This document shows positions 11,949 through 24,114 of a stretch of DNA of 64,000 bases, piece after piece (within the stretch, counting starts at the first letter, position 1; the number at the start of each line of letters is the position of its first letter). The notes below the pieces were generated by a model. The model was not told where the DNA came from. It saw nothing but the letters and a program-made list of their open reading frames with translations, and made no database searches. The position numbers and the translations under genes were made by a program. Source of the DNA: Zhengitettix transpicula (taxonomy: Eukaryota > Arthropoda > Insecta > Orthoptera > Tetrigidae); contig CM073590.1 in the NCBI GenBank assembly GCA_037074705.1, forward strand, positions 113,728,100-113,792,099, given 5' to 3'.

Positions 11949-12977
11949 TATTTTCTGGTTATTGATAAAAACAATATCTTGTATCAACTCTTGGTTTGAT
12001 TAATAGTTAGAAAGGTGTAATAAATCTGAATAGTTAGCCTTTAAAGTTTAATGTTTCTCGTTATTACTGGAAAAAGTGTCAATGTTGTATAAGTTTATTT
12101 CAGAAATAAATTGGAATACTACTACGGAGAATCGTTGCCCAATATTATATAATATCAAAAGTTAGTTGAATCAAGTTGTTGTCTGTGGAAGTGTGTGTCA
12201 TAGAAAGCCATGTAATTCGATTACGTAAAAAAATAAAACTGTTTCCTTCTATTGTATATGATTTAATTTTATGTGTGTACATATATTACATACAAAGTTA
12301 TTATCATACTATTGTACGAAAATATGCATTATGCACATCAATATTTCCTGCTGATAATACTGAAATCGTTACGTCTGAAGTAAATTATCTTTGGTACGAA
12401 AATTATTATTGCTGGATTTTATTGATATGAGAACATTACGAATCAAGTTATCGCCCACACTTAAATCCCATAGCTTCAACCATGTATGTGACCATCTATT
12501 ATTGCATTGCATGGATTCGGAGTAAATATTTGTTGCAACATGCACTGAAGGAGTTGAGATCAAAGCCCTTGCTCGTGACATTGGAGCTGTGTACAGCTAT
12601 GCAGGAAACTGTGTGAATGTGAAATTTATCAGCAAGGTCGACAAGCCTGGAGAAAAGTAATATCGCATTAGAAGGAAGACAAAGATTCCTTTCCTATGTG
12701 AATTACGTTTTTAAAACCCTAGGTGAAGCGCGCAACTCGAGTCGGTGATGCCATAAGGTATCGAGTTACTCTTATCTACTTCGTGAAGACGGCCATTAAT
12801 ATGAAGATCTCTTCATCAAAACAAAGTCATTTGAAGACAAAGAGAATACCTACACAGATTCATGTCTAAATGAGCTCCTCACTTCACAACAATAGGCTAA
12901 ATAATATGCGAGATTATGAATAACAAACAAACGGCTTGGCGTCAGAAAATTGTTTATTAACAAAAAATTAAATATAC

Positions 12978-13105
12978 TAACGTTTGTTCTTTTTATCAGG
13001 ACTTCTTCAGGTTTAAGAATTGTATGTATGAATCATAAATTATTTATATATAAAATTATTAAACCCGAAGAGGTCCTAAAAAGGACTAAGGTTGGTGTAC
13101 TTAGT
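12978..13105. repeat. foldback repeat with GAAAC-type hairpin motif
   Basis: The two arms are inverted copies: AGGACTTCTTCAGGTTTAA at 12999-13017 and TTAAACCCGAAGAGGTCCT at about 13059-13077, with weaker matching continuing outward to CTAACGTTTG and GGTTGGTG. Each arm reads as a CCTGAAGAAGTCC box, a short loop and a degraded GGACGAAAC. It has the same layout as the foldback at 26778-27018. Confidence 0.65.
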
Positions 13106-13230
13106 CTTTTGTTTATTTATTTATATATTATAACTCTCAGATATTTTTAGTCTTATTACGCGAGGATAATTTTAAGGCAAAATTAAGAAGATCTTGAAAC
13201 TCTAAAAGTTTAAAAATTATTACATAATAA

Positions 13231-13378
13231 AGAATGCAGTCTTTTTCGGTGCAAATAATTAATAAAATCTTCTCGGGCTTCTAACTGACTAAAAAAATAT
13301 ATGTGCGACCTTTCAAAGACGTTCACTGTCAATGTCTTCATTATCCCTTGGTTAGAAGCCCGAGAAGATTTTAATTAT
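13231..13378. repeat. foldback element, copy 1
   Basis: Arms of about 27 bp at 13259-13285 and 13350-13376 are inverted copies built on AAAATCTTCTCGGGCTTCTAAC. Homology with the copy at 38938-39095 extends left of the arm (GCAGTCTTTTTCGGTGCAA here). The centre contains GTGCGACCTTTCAAAGACG, a diverged form of the GCGACGTTTCGA motif seen in other foldbacks. Confidence 0.8.
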
Positions 13379-16300
13379 TTCATAGTTTAAATATTCACGA
13401 TATTTAGTATCACAGTAATGGGTCTGTTCATAACAAGAATTCTAGAAATAAATTATCTGGATACACCACTTAAAATATATGGCTATATAAATTTCACAGA
13501 AAGCGACAAATCGAGAAGGACATGCAAATGGGCTTCACATTAGCTGTGTCGGGGAATTAATTCATTTGAGTCACTAATTTAATTCTTCATTATCTCAGAA
13601 CAGTTTAAGACACCGACATTTACATTTTCACAGGATACCGAAATTTATTTACATCTTTACCGGTTTATCTGTGCAGGTATTTGGTATGAATTATTCCGTA
13701 ATTTGATAAATCTATGAATAATTTCGTAATGAAATAACTGAAGTTCACGCCGTTACATGACTGAAAAATGAAAATTCATTAAGTTTTTTTTCATATTCAA
13801 ATATGCTAACTTCTTGAAATTAAGTAGTTTCTACTGATGGGGTTTCGTGTTTTCTTTTATTCTTATGACAATTTTAAATGTTAGCTTTTTTTACGATTTA
13901 TAATTTACAAATGCAACTAGTTACGAGACACAATTAAGATATATGTAAGGAGTAAAATTAATTAGTTCTATTTTAATTTTATTCATATTATTATTAGATA
14001 ATAAATTTAAAAAATTACGATATTTTCAGATATTTTTAAATGTTTGATTAATTTTTTCTTCAGATTAATATTATATTTTTAAATGTCTGAAAATGATCGT
14101 TAATTTTTCAATTAATAAATATTAATCTGCGTAAAATTTTGAACATTAGAAGGTAATTAATTAATTTTTTTTTAACAAAGGTATCACATATGTCTTATTC
14201 AAAATGCCTGTTCGTTTACTGACAGTTGACGCAACCAGCAATACTGAAAACCTACGACTGTATTAGAAGAACAATCTATTAATTAAACTAAATCCCATTT
14301 TTGGCGAAGCAAGAGTTAAATTTGTGCTTTCTCAAAAAGCGCACAAATATTCTTAAATTTTTTAATACGTTGGTTTATATTTACTTTACGATTCTTCTAT
14401 AAAAGTAACTACATATAGAGAATAGAGTTTCGTTTATATATCGTAATCAAGTAACATGGAATATGGAAAGCATGCATTATTGTCGAATACATAAAAACCG
14501 AAAAAAAAAAATCTGAATTATTTCATAGAAGTGTACTAATTAAAATTTAAGTAGCAATGGCAATATTTTAAAATTGTCAAGCTAATTATATTGAACCTGC
14601 CAGAAATAAAATGAATTTATTTAATCAATATACGAGTTTCCGTTCTTAATACGGAACAATACATTGGAGAAATTCATAATTTTGCCACTTTTTCTTGACC
14701 TTGAAGACGAAGTACAAGTAAACAAGCGATACCTGAGGAAAATGGAAATTTTCCTCTAACCTGCTACAACTTTGCCTCCTTCGCTTTTCTCTTACTTTGG
14801 TCTCATACTGATGGTTTCATATTATCTACTTGTACGGTGATAATTAAGTATGATATATGATATATTCAAACGTAGTTTGCAATCTGGCTAGACAACCTTT
14901 ATATTTTTCTTCACTTCTACGAGTCTCTCAATGTCTTATATATTTACCCTGTAATTTCATACATGGTGTTCTAATATTCTAAAAATATTAGATAATACAG
15001 AAGAATAATAAGTTATGACAATGTAATCGAATTAAATTATCGTTTTCAAAAATGTTTTACCTTAAATACTTTAAATAAAATTTATTAGAGATGTTTTTGT
15101 TTATTGCTTCATTGCTCGTGAGTGAGAAAAGAGTCAGACAGTGAAGTTCGAATATGGAACAGTAAAGTCTATTTTAAAAAAATAGATACGGAGAAGTTGG
15201 GGATAAGGCAGCGGAATATAAACAGATACAAGCAAGAGTGTTGGTTGCCACCACTTTCGCGTCTGAATGAAATTTGACGCAATTTAATTAAAGATTTTTC
15301 CACGAATAATTATCAGATTAAATTCAAAAGGAATCTATTTCGAGTGAGGTTAGGAATATTTCACGTGGTTCTTCGTTTGTATATACTAGGTTAAATCAAG
15401 CAAATAAATAGTTTTCATCAGAAGCAAACTTTAAAAGTTTCTATCAGTTAACCTTGATTCATTTGATTCACATTAAGTGGGGAAGGATGCGTAACTTTGT
15501 GAGCCCACACTTCTGGAAATTTGCGGGCCAGTATTTTCACATTAAAATTTTTATTTGAAACATATGTATCGAGTAAGAATGAATCTTGTTTTGATAGTTT
15601 ATTAAAACAGAGAACTCATGGAAACACAATCAATGAAATATACCATTAGGTTTCCATGGTTTTTCCAATTTGTGACAAAATTTCTGGGATCGTGTCTTAC
15701 TGTCAAGACAGTAATTTATAGATAATTACTTAAATAGATAATTATACTTTAAAAATAATGTTTTATTTTGACTTTATATATGATGTAAATATTATATTTA
15801 TATTTATTCATTAATCAAGATTCCTCCTATGAACCATGCTTTAACGTATTATTACAGATACTTACGAAATTGTATTTATATCTGTTTAGGATTTATGCAT
15901 TAGGTATTGAGTTCGTAACACGCTTTAAAAAACTATAATCTATTCAAGCGTCTGCCGAACTGCAGTATATGATTCATCCTAGTGGCTAGTGAATCTATTT
16001 CCATTAAAGTTCCTCTTCCTAAAGAGTTCATGCATTTCGCGTGGTCTTTAGGGCTTCACTTCGGGATTTACGTGAATGATTTGTGCTACCTAGAAAAAAC
16101 TCTGTGATTAATGACTCAAAGAGGATTGAAATTCTAGTGTGTCATCATGATAGACCTGTTGCTCAATTTAAGGGGGAAAACGGAAAATTAATAGATTATC
16201 GAGATAGATTATTGTCATACTGAAAATATTATATGGAATTTAAATATACTAATAATAGAAACAAAAACGACAGCAATGCCTCTGTACTACGAAAGAACTT

Positions 16301-16768
16301 AACACGAAAGATAATTAAAGCAAAGATTAGTGAATTTTCAGAAATTGTGGAAGCGTAATTCAGTAATACAAGATATTAGTAGGTATGTCCCTGACTGAAT
16401 TTGAACCTAATAAAATAATATTGAAATAAAAATATGTCAGTAGTACGCACAGGTTGATGTAACCGAGAGTTTGTCCATTTCGCATAAGTTGAATCAATCT
16501 GGGTTAAAAAAATTGTAAGGTGTCGTATGCAACAGATCGGGAAAGGAAACAGTGGACTAAATACTGTTGAAATATGACAAATTATAAATATGATAAAATG
16601 ACAGTTGACAAAGCAAGTAAGAGATTAGGACTGCAGATAACGCAACAAAGTAAGGTAACAACAATAACTTCCAATATTATATGTGGGATAGAGGATTAAG
16701 ATCGAATGTAAGGGTAGATGGATGTAAATGTAGAGGAGGTTATAATGAGACAAACCCGTACGACCTAC

Positions 16769-16855
16769 CTCGATGCTCAGAGCGGTTTGCCGCGGCGCCT
16801 GTGCCTTGGTACACTCACTCGTCACTACTAATGACACGAGCGCTGCACGAAGAAT
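16769..16855 (-). other. candidate non-coding first exon of the UNC93-like gene
   Basis: Downstream of the minus-strand TATA box, the sequence runs about 87 nt to ATCGAG followed by GTAGGT, a good splice donor (boundary 16769/16768). Joined to the acceptor at 9137 it would give a short 5' UTR ending 13 nt before the ATG at 9123. No other candidate exon between 9.1 and 16.7 kb stood out. The start is approximate. Confidence 0.42.
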
Positions 16856-16880
16856 GCTTTCGCGACGAACGAAGCCTTAC

Positions 16881-16890
16881 AATTTTATAA
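16881..16890 (-). promoter_or_regulatory. candidate TATA box
   Basis: The minus strand reads TTATAAAATT inside GC-rich sequence. About 30 nt downstream is GCATTCTT, a loose initiator match, giving a putative start near 16855. Position and composition fit a minus-strand promoter for the UNC93-like gene, whose coding exon needs an upstream exon. This is inference only. Confidence 0.5.
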
Positions 16891-17301
16891 ACCAGTTCCG
16901 ACTGCAGCGCCACGCCTCGACAATTAATGCTGCAACCTCTTCTAACTGGTGTCAAGAGCATTTCCATCGCGGGAGAGCTGGCAGAAAACCTTCGTTGACG
17001 CGTGACCCTTGTAACACGTCGGTGGAAGGCGTCGAGTGTTGAACCCCCGTTACTGCGGCTCCAGTTACAGCTGGGATGGCGTGAGAGCTCAACTAAAAAG
17101 TCGTTGCGCAGACCGTAACTAAGGACGAAACTAAACCTATCTTAGCTATTATGCTTATACATTATCGTAACCTTGCCAAAATTACAGAACACATTGAATA
17201 GATATTATTTTATCGTGGTATGTATTTACAAGGTATTTTACTTTGTAGTATCTGTAAGTTCTTCCTTATTTAAAACTACCTGGGTGACCAGGAGGCATAA
17301 T

Positions 17302-17614
17302 TAAACTCCGCTATGTCCGTAACCCTGTTTCTCTTCCAGTCGAAAGGGTTTGAAATTATACCCAAAAATGTGTGGAGTAACTCTATATATCTCATTGGCC
17401 CCGACAGATTTTCCGTTCGTCGAAAATATCGATTGTTTTAACATATTTGAAAAGTTCCATCCACGTCCACCCGTTCTCCAAAGGGTATTGTGTCTTATCC
17501 CCACAGTGTTTTTGCCTGTTAGAAAGGAACATCGTGTACAAAATTTGATCAAATTTGCTCCACGGGACTTGTATGCGACACACACACATACACGCACTCA
17601 ATTTTATTCTTAGA
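17302..17614 (+). repeat. diverged relative of the 40.5-44.6 kb composite repeat
   Basis: Motifs in the same order as the large repeats are visible: GAAAGGGTTTGAAATTATAC, then a GATTGTTTTAACATATTTGA segment, CATCCACGTCCACCCGTTCT, CCCACAGTGTTTTTGCCTGT, a GTACAAAATTTGATCAAATT segment, and a short (CA)n tail before TTTTATTCTTAG. It corresponds to one 3' unit plus the tail of the elements at 40.5-44.6 kb, much older by divergence. Confidence 0.75.
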
Positions 17615-17619
17615 AAAAA

Positions 17620-18665
17620 TGGAAACGTAGAATATTGATTGTATCCATGCCCAAATATACATCTGTCATAAGAAAAACTAAGCACCACCTTCCTGAATGC
17701 AACCAGCAACCTTTGGTACGGAGAACATGTTTCACATTTAATGATTTTTTTAATTAAGTGAATTACCGTCAAACGTTCACGATATATATGCCAATCTGCA
17801 AATGCGTCATTAATTCAATTGTTTCATTTAATAATTGTGCTCCGATAAGAAGTTTTTGATTACGAAACAGAAGAAAGTTACTCGACATATATTACTTTTC
17901 TAATCCCTGCCATTAGGTTCGTTTTCCCGTATTTTTCTTATTTCTGATAATCTTGAGGCGGTCATGAAATCCGGTTATCAATCATTAAATTAAATGTAAA
18001 TGTTATTATAAATAGTCGTGGAGAAAAAATTTAAGAAACAAAATCGCAATCTTCTATAGGTATTTTGGAAGTTCGTATTATTAAATTATGAAAGAAAAAT
18101 CCAAAGTGTCATGGTTATTCCAATTGACGCGTTATACATGTGGAAATAATAATTTTTGTTTTATGAAAATGTTAATACAACTACTTCTGTTGGTTTTCTT
18201 TACCAAAAAAGAATAGGTCCTAAAAAACTTTTTTTTTAATATTGTCCGTTAATATTACAATACATTTCTGTTTTAAAGATGAGAATTATTTAGCTTGAAT
18301 ATTTTCTGCAAGTGGCTGCTTTCCATATACCTGAAACCACGCATCTATAGTAACAGGTAGTTGGATGAGAGTTAAATTTTTAACACATCATAAATTGTCA
18401 AGTTATAATGTCTCGGAGTGCTGTTTTTAACGGGCTTAATTATGAATTATGTTGCATTTTTGCATTTTCCGGGTACTTTCTGGTTGTTCATGATACATAC
18501 ATTTAAATGAAAACGAGAAAAACAACTGATTATTTGAATTACTTAACTGTTATATTTATTCAATACTTTTCGAATCTTGCACCTGTTCCAAAGGTCTTAA
18601 AAAGGTACTTAAATATCAAAAGATTTCCCGGTGAATAGAATTACGAAGAACGTTTTGGATTTTCA
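17620..18665. other. unassigned AT-rich sequence
   Basis: No gene, RNA or element is recognised. Confidence 0.4.
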
Positions 18666-18670
18666 TACAC

Positions 18671-18771
18671 GTAATATCAGTAAATAGCGACGTTTCGAAG
18701 GCCATCAATGTCGTCTTCTTTCTGGCTGAACCCCATCTAATTTTTGAAACGTCGCTGTTTACTGATATTAC
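18671..18771. repeat. foldback element with near-perfect 29-bp arms
   Basis: The left arm at 18671-18699 begins GTAATATCAGTAAATAGCGA and continues CGTTTCGAA. The right arm at about 18742-18771, reversed, differs at one or two positions. The loop of about 42 nt contains GTCGTCTTCTTTCTGGCTGA. The arm carries the GCGACGTTTCGA motif shared with other repeats in the window. Confidence 0.85.
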
Positions 18772-18859
18772 CCCAAAACAATTTTATTAAGTGTATTGGT
18801 TGTTGCATTTATGAAGGGGCGCTCCGTTTTACTGTCGAGGAATGTATGTATATTGCTTC

Positions 18860-18860
18860 G

Positions 18861-18899
<39 letters not shown>
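18860..18899. repeat. (TA)n microsatellite, left of solo LTR 1
   Basis: An almost pure TA run, interrupted by LTR 1 and resuming at 19855-19886. Confidence 0.95.
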
Positions 18900-19853
18900 T
18901 GTAATAAACAACAATGGAAGCTAATTTTAATTAATTTAAAGAATTTATTAAATGAACTCATCAACAAAAATTTAAAACAAAGTTATTTATTTATTTTGTG
19001 GCAATAACTCAAAAACAATTACAATTTAAAATATTAATTTCTCAGGGCCTTCACTGAGTTTGATAATGGACAACAAATTGATTTTAAAATCTTATTAACA
19101 AACAGTTCACCTTTACCTAACAATATGTCAATAGAAAGAAATTAAAAAGAAAATAAATTAACTCTGATTGACAATTAAAAGAGAACGAAATCTGACTCTA
19201 TCCTTTAATTACGTTTACAATTAATCATTAGTTTTGGTTTTGTTACTTACGTCTGTCCAGCTGGTACCATCATTCCTTTTGGTTTCGGAAATACACTATT
19301 GCAAAATTTTACACTGATTCTAAGATTCACAGATTTTACACTATTGAAGTCAAAATTGATAGGCTCTCAGGAATTTGGATGATCCTCTTTTTTGTCAGCT
19401 ATCTGATGTCTGCTCGCATTATACGAGTCCTATGATTCGTATATTTGTTAGTCTTTTACCGCTTTGGACTTAAACTACAACTTTACTATTCCGGCTGGCT
19501 ACAGACGTAAAAACTGCACTCCTTTCCTGGCTGCTGATAGACGTAAAAACTGTTAACTTAGCGATATTTACGGGGTAATACTTCCGTGAATGTTTTTACT
19601 TTGTCTTAAATTCACAACTTTGTTTAATAATACATTAACGATGGCTAGTCTCTGCTCTAGTATTATTCGTTCCGTCCTCTGAAATGTCCCGCCACCAACT
19701 AACTCTTAGTGCTCTCCAGTTTTAGCGCGCATACGCCATTTTTGACTTTCCGAAAAAGCAACAGAACTCGGCTCCATTGTCGCTTTGGAAGCTCCTGCCG
19801 CTACAAGTAAATTTTATTAAAACCAAATTAATGGCCTAATTAATTGGCATTAC

Positions 19854-19854
<1 letters not shown>
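18900..19854 (-). mobile_element. solo LTR, family A, copy 1
   Basis: 955 bp, starting TGTAATAAAC and ending GGCATTACA on the plus strand, so it has the TG...CA ends of retroviral-type LTRs. It is flanked by TATAT on the left and ATATAT on the right, consistent with a 4-bp ATAT duplication inside a TA microsatellite. Orientation is taken from copies 2 and 3, where a primer-binding-like site follows the GATTATTACA end. Shared internal blocks include CTCAGGGCCTTCACTGAG and CCTTTCCTGGCTGCTGATAG. No gag, pol or second LTR is present. Confidence 0.8.
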
Positions 19855-19885
<31 letters not shown>

Positions 19886-19887
19886 GC

Positions 19888-22690
19888 ATTTACAAAGAAA
19901 TCGGGTAGAATGACAAGGACATCAGAAACAGAACAAATTGCATACAATGAAGAACGTTTATTCATATCCATGTCCTAATGATCACAGCTTTGCTTCAGTA
20001 TTTTAAAATTATTTTAAATGTGTATGTGTATTTTAATGAAAAAAACGGGTAAATAGTGTTAATCGGGTTTCAAAACTCATTTTTACGGAAGACAGTTTTT
20101 GTTATCAGAGATAAGAAAACTCTAAGCCGTGAAAATAGTAGATTGCCTGTAATATTCATACACTGGTTGTAACCTATATACAACGAACTTATGTAACTGA
20201 CGATGTTATATTGTGTACATTGAAAATAATATCCGCTAAGTACATTAAATTTTCGATTAATTAATCTGGTATTGTTTCTTGTTTACGTCTTGTTTAGCGT
20301 CTTGTTTAGCGTCATTCCTTAATAACGAGCTAGTGTGCCAAACTGCTTATCTTATTTGTTTTTATAAAGTAAACAATTCTGTATTCCATAAATTCTGTAA
20401 AAATAAAGAAAATTTAACGAAATTTCTGGAAATGTTGTACATCATTTTCGTAAAATACTAAAAACATAAGTCGCTTTCAGGTAGATATGAAAACTTAAGT
20501 CTGAGGAACATTGAAAAATGTTAATACATGTACTACGGTAGTTTTATTAAAAGCAGGAGGTTAAAGGAAACGGAAATTTGCTTTCGTGATGTTAAACAAT
20601 ATATTACTTGCCATTGAATTGAAATATTTTACAGTATTACTTGAAAAGTCGTAGGGAAGATAAAGGCACCATCACGAAAGCAACGACCATCGACCCAGTC
20701 TTATGATGACGGTTTATCACCTAGACGGGGTATTCAAGTTGACGGTTAATCGGATGCAATAATCAGATTGAATCGCTGAATATATCATTATTGTAATTTT
20801 TATAACTCCCGGGTAATTATTTATCCTTACATCAGTTCACGAAATAATTATTTAAAGTGTAGATATATTTTTTAAATTGTATAATTAACCTCTTCTTACG
20901 CAGCCACATACTGACACGTGTTCATCTCAGCGACCCTCAAAATCCTGTATTTGACACCCATCATGGTCAATTTTGACATCATTGAATTATTCTTTCATGC
21001 TCAACACTAATCCTCTAGTTGGTGTGAATGAAATCTTGTTTAATTAACGTCGGGAATGTCTGAAATTAGCTTAATTGCTCCCAAAACAATGGAATTGTCA
21101 TTAATCAGAGAATTTTTGTGCATTTTTTCGCACCTACCGCACCTGCGACTGGAATTTATTGCCTGTAAAAATACTGACGACTTTTCGGAATACTGCAGGT
21201 CGGTTCAGACGTGTGCTAGAGAAAGTATTGTAAACATGCAGTGTTTATACACTTTTTCTTAATTAATATGTTATCTGGTTAGCGTAAGTAATCGATGAAG
21301 TAAAGTGATTTATAAAAGAATGAATAATAAAAAAGTGAAGTGCAGTGAAGTGAAATCAGAGGTATTCCTGTTGGGTTTTCTTTCAGGTAAAAAAATACTT
21401 TCCAAAGACAGTTAAAAATAATTTGCGTTACTCATATATTTAGTAAGTTGTATTATGTTATATAATTTTGTAGATACAGCTACCACCGGGAAAATGCCCA
21501 ATAGTAGCTAAATAATAATAATAAAACTCCTTACGTTGGTGATATGGGCTGAACATGGACTTAATCGGCATGAACAGTGTCACTACTCACCTCACAGACT
21601 CTCAAAATAACGAATTTTACATTAACATCGGTAATTTATTAACCTTTATAAATTTTCCCCTTACAATTATACGAATAATTTATGTCAATTTCTTATTTCA
21701 GTAACTACGTAACTTTACGCCCAATTTATTAATTATTAATTTCCCGCTCCTTCCTACACCTCCACACTCTCCGCAACAGTTATTAATGGAGTGTATATAG
21801 ATCCTGGGGACTGGATCCGATTCTTTAAATATAATATTTAAGTAAAATCGTTAATAGCGATTATGAATTAATTTTACTCTCTACATAGGAAATATGTTCC
21901 GTATTACGTATCCATTACAGCGTATGAAAGATTGAATATGCTCAAGCTAGAATATCTAAAGCTGATACTAATTTTAGACATAAAAATTGCTTTGTATTAT
22001 TTATTCCATTACATGGGTATGTACATTTTTTGCTTAGAACTGACTGTCATTCGTTTTGTTATTTGTTTATAATTAACGCACGACAAAGTGTATGCTTTCA
22101 TGTAAACGTTATTTGCAGCTGTCAGATTACCGTATACTTGCGGTTAGTTAAATTAAAACGCAAGAGCCAGTCAGTTGCCTTGCTTCAATGTTAGCAATAG
22201 TAATCAATAAAATTAACGACCGTTTATTTTTTTACATTTTATGTCCTTTCAAAAAAAAAGCACGTTGAGTATTGAGTGAAAATTACAAACATTTTAGTCT
22301 CTTCATTCAGAGTCGAAATTTCATTTCAAGCTCAGTTTCAAAACCGTTGATACCTTTATCGTATAAAGAGCTGGGGATAATTACTGCGGAAATTCTTACC
22401 ATACTCACCCCAAAAACATGATTTAAAAATATATTTTAAATAAAATTTAAAAAAATACTGAAGAGTGTTTTAAGAGAATTAATTTATATTTAAAACGACA
22501 TGTTACCTGTAAATGAGTTAAAAAATAATATGTAAGTAGATTGAAACAAGATTCAGTGCTGAATGTTGATAAATATTTCAAAAATATTTAATATTACAGA
22601 AAATTATGGGAATACGATATAATAGGAGGGAAAGACTCTTCAGCAGATTAATCCACATTGTAATTGTAATTATTAAAAGTTAAATAAACT
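19888..22690. other. unassigned sequence
   Basis: No gene is supported. A short direct repeat of TCTTGTTTAGCG is visible near 20285-20310. Frames at 20279-20461 and 21056-21262 look like chance. Confidence 0.4.
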
Positions 22691-22737
22691 CAAGAAAAAA
22701 ATAACATCTGCCAATTGAAGCTCAACTCAAAGGCTAT

Positions 22738-22948
22738 GAAACCGGATCGAAGGATCAGTATCAAAAATTACGAGCGGACTGGGAATCGAACATAGGACTT
22801 CCTTGTAGAACGTGTTTCCCTATCCATCTGAACTGTCTAGTTGACTCCATATATTCATTCTATGGACACATGATTACTTACAATTCATTGAATCACATTC
22901 ACGGTTAGATTCTCGGTCCGCTCAAGATTTATCCATCCTGATCCTTTA
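22738..22948. repeat. inverted pair of tRNA-derived SINE fragments
   Basis: The minus-strand copy (about 22738-22842) has a tRNA-like head followed by AGTCCGCTCGTAATTTTTGA and GATCCTTCGATCC. A partial plus-strand copy at about 22905-22948 has GATTCTCGGTCCGCTC, then AGATTTATCC and TGATCCTTTAATT. The shared body shows these are two insertions of one SINE family in opposite orientation. Confidence 0.6.
22770..22842 (-). ncRNA. tRNA-like SINE head
   Basis: On the minus strand, CAGTTCAGATGGATAGGG resembles a tRNA A box and D-loop, and ATGTTCGATTCCCAGTCC resembles the T-arm/B box (GGTTCGANTCC). Spacing of about 40 nt fits. The A box is degraded and sequence continues past where CCA would be added, so this is a tRNA-derived retroposon head rather than a working tRNA gene. 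Confidence 0.6.
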
Positions 22949-22949
22949 A

Positions 22950-23785
22950 TTCAATTCAATTAATCATTTACATTCTTTTATGCTGAGTTTGAAGACAGTC
23001 TTGGGATTAATTAAGGGAAAAATTTAACTGATTTTTTAAAATATTGACAGTTAATATCTGTAAATATCATAATTTATTACATTTGTTTAATAATACTGAT
23101 CTGCATGAAAAACATCCTCCGTTTCTCTCCATCACTCATAATTTTCTGTGGAGGCTCCCCTACGTTGTTAACGCTTCATAAATTTTATGGCCATACATTT
23201 GATTTTGAGGGGAAACATGATTATATTATCCGGTAAAGTTCAACTGAGAGATTAGAGAGGTGAAAAGTTCTAAAACCTGAACATTTGTAGCAAGGAGCTA
23301 GATTTGGGGGTAATTCGCCCTCTTAAATCATAAAAAAATCGTTCAAGAGAATAATTTTTTCGGTAGGTTTTTTCCGCAATTTTTCAATTATTTTCCTAAA
23401 GATTCAAGTTTGCAGCCACCCTACTCAACCAGATTGGGATTTACCAAACAATAAATGTCAACTTATTGGATCTCGACTTCAGCAGTGGAATCTCCTCCAA
23501 AATGGCGTAAAACGCTCTTCTTATAAGACCATACAGTCAACCCTGAAATTACTTTCTTCGGAAAGTGTACTCTGGCCCAATGCAAATACATTGTTGATAC
23601 AACCGGTGATGCCGTGAGACCCACACAAGCGGAGACCGTTTATAGACTCTTCAAAGACAAGTTTGAAAGGTGTCCTGTTGGCCAATGGGAATGTGTCACC
23701 ATCAGTTTCGATTGAATACTCTGTGGATATGAAGGACACATACGAAAAAATGAGCCGGATCACTGATAAAATCAGTTATTATTAT
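22950..23785. other. unassigned sequence
   Basis: The 80-codon minus-strand frame at 23521-23763 has no recognised domain. Nothing else is supported. Confidence 0.35.
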
Positions 23786-23789
23786 TGAA

Positions 23790-24113
23790 TTTTTTAGGGT
23801 AATCCACATGGTGGCAACTCCCTTTTAATAACATAAAGGGATTTGAAGGGGGGGATGCGGAAGGGTAGAGGAAGGTAGCCAAGGGCTAACTAGGGTCCCC
23901 GGGCTATGGTTTAAGGATCCTACCCGGCAATTCGCCTAAAAGTGATGCAGGGAAAACCTTAGAAAAATCTGCATCAGGTAGGTCGGGCATTTGGTACATG
24001 TCCCACGCCCTTCCGATGGCGGGAGAGGGGTTAGCTGTGGGGTCGCAGCTTTCCTTTCTCCGTGCCTTGACCGGTTTAGGAGGCAGCTGGCCGACTATTC
24101 CAATAGTGCCGAA
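23790..24113 (-). mobile_element. A-tailed retroposon family, copy 1 (5'-truncated)
   Basis: On the plus strand it begins with a T run and AGGGTAATCCACATGG, then GATGCGGAAGGGTAGAGGAA, GGATCCTACCCGGC and CCCACGCCCTTCCGATGGCG, and breaks off after GCCGACTATTCCAAT. In the sense direction (minus strand) the element therefore ends in an A tail and lacks its 5' part. The short frames inside it (for example 23991-24209) are not conserved as protein between copies. Confidence 0.85.
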
Positions 24114-24114
24114 G

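Larger units (their letters stand above)
9137..16768 (-). other. putative first intron of the UNC93-like gene
   Basis: The right boundary depends on the proposed non-coding exon at 16769-16855; the left boundary is the acceptor at 9137. The interval holds an inverted repeat pair (9596-9690 and 10341-10436), a complete mariner (10648-11948) and two foldback repeats (12978-13105 and 13231-13378). I see nothing identifiable in 9140-9590, 11951-12975 (short frames only) or 13380-16740, which is very AT-rich. Confidence 0.45.
16740..17100. promoter_or_regulatory. GC-rich, CpG-rich island
   Basis: This stretch is strikingly GC-rich with many CG dinucleotides, against AT-rich flanks. It lacks a long conserved reading frame; the two frames at 16681-16890 and 16773-17042 resemble no family I know. 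On the minus strand it holds a TATA box and a splice donor, which makes a promoter the best explanation. A diverged transposon fragment remains possible. Confidence 0.55.

Noticed and set aside
16681..17042. Plus-strand frames across the GC-rich island as a small gene
   Set aside because: High GC lowers stop frequency; no domain or splice pattern supports coding, and the minus-strand promoter reading explains the island better.
18744..19007. 87-codon frame through the TA repeat
   Set aside because: It reads YIYIYI from the microsatellite and crosses an LTR boundary.
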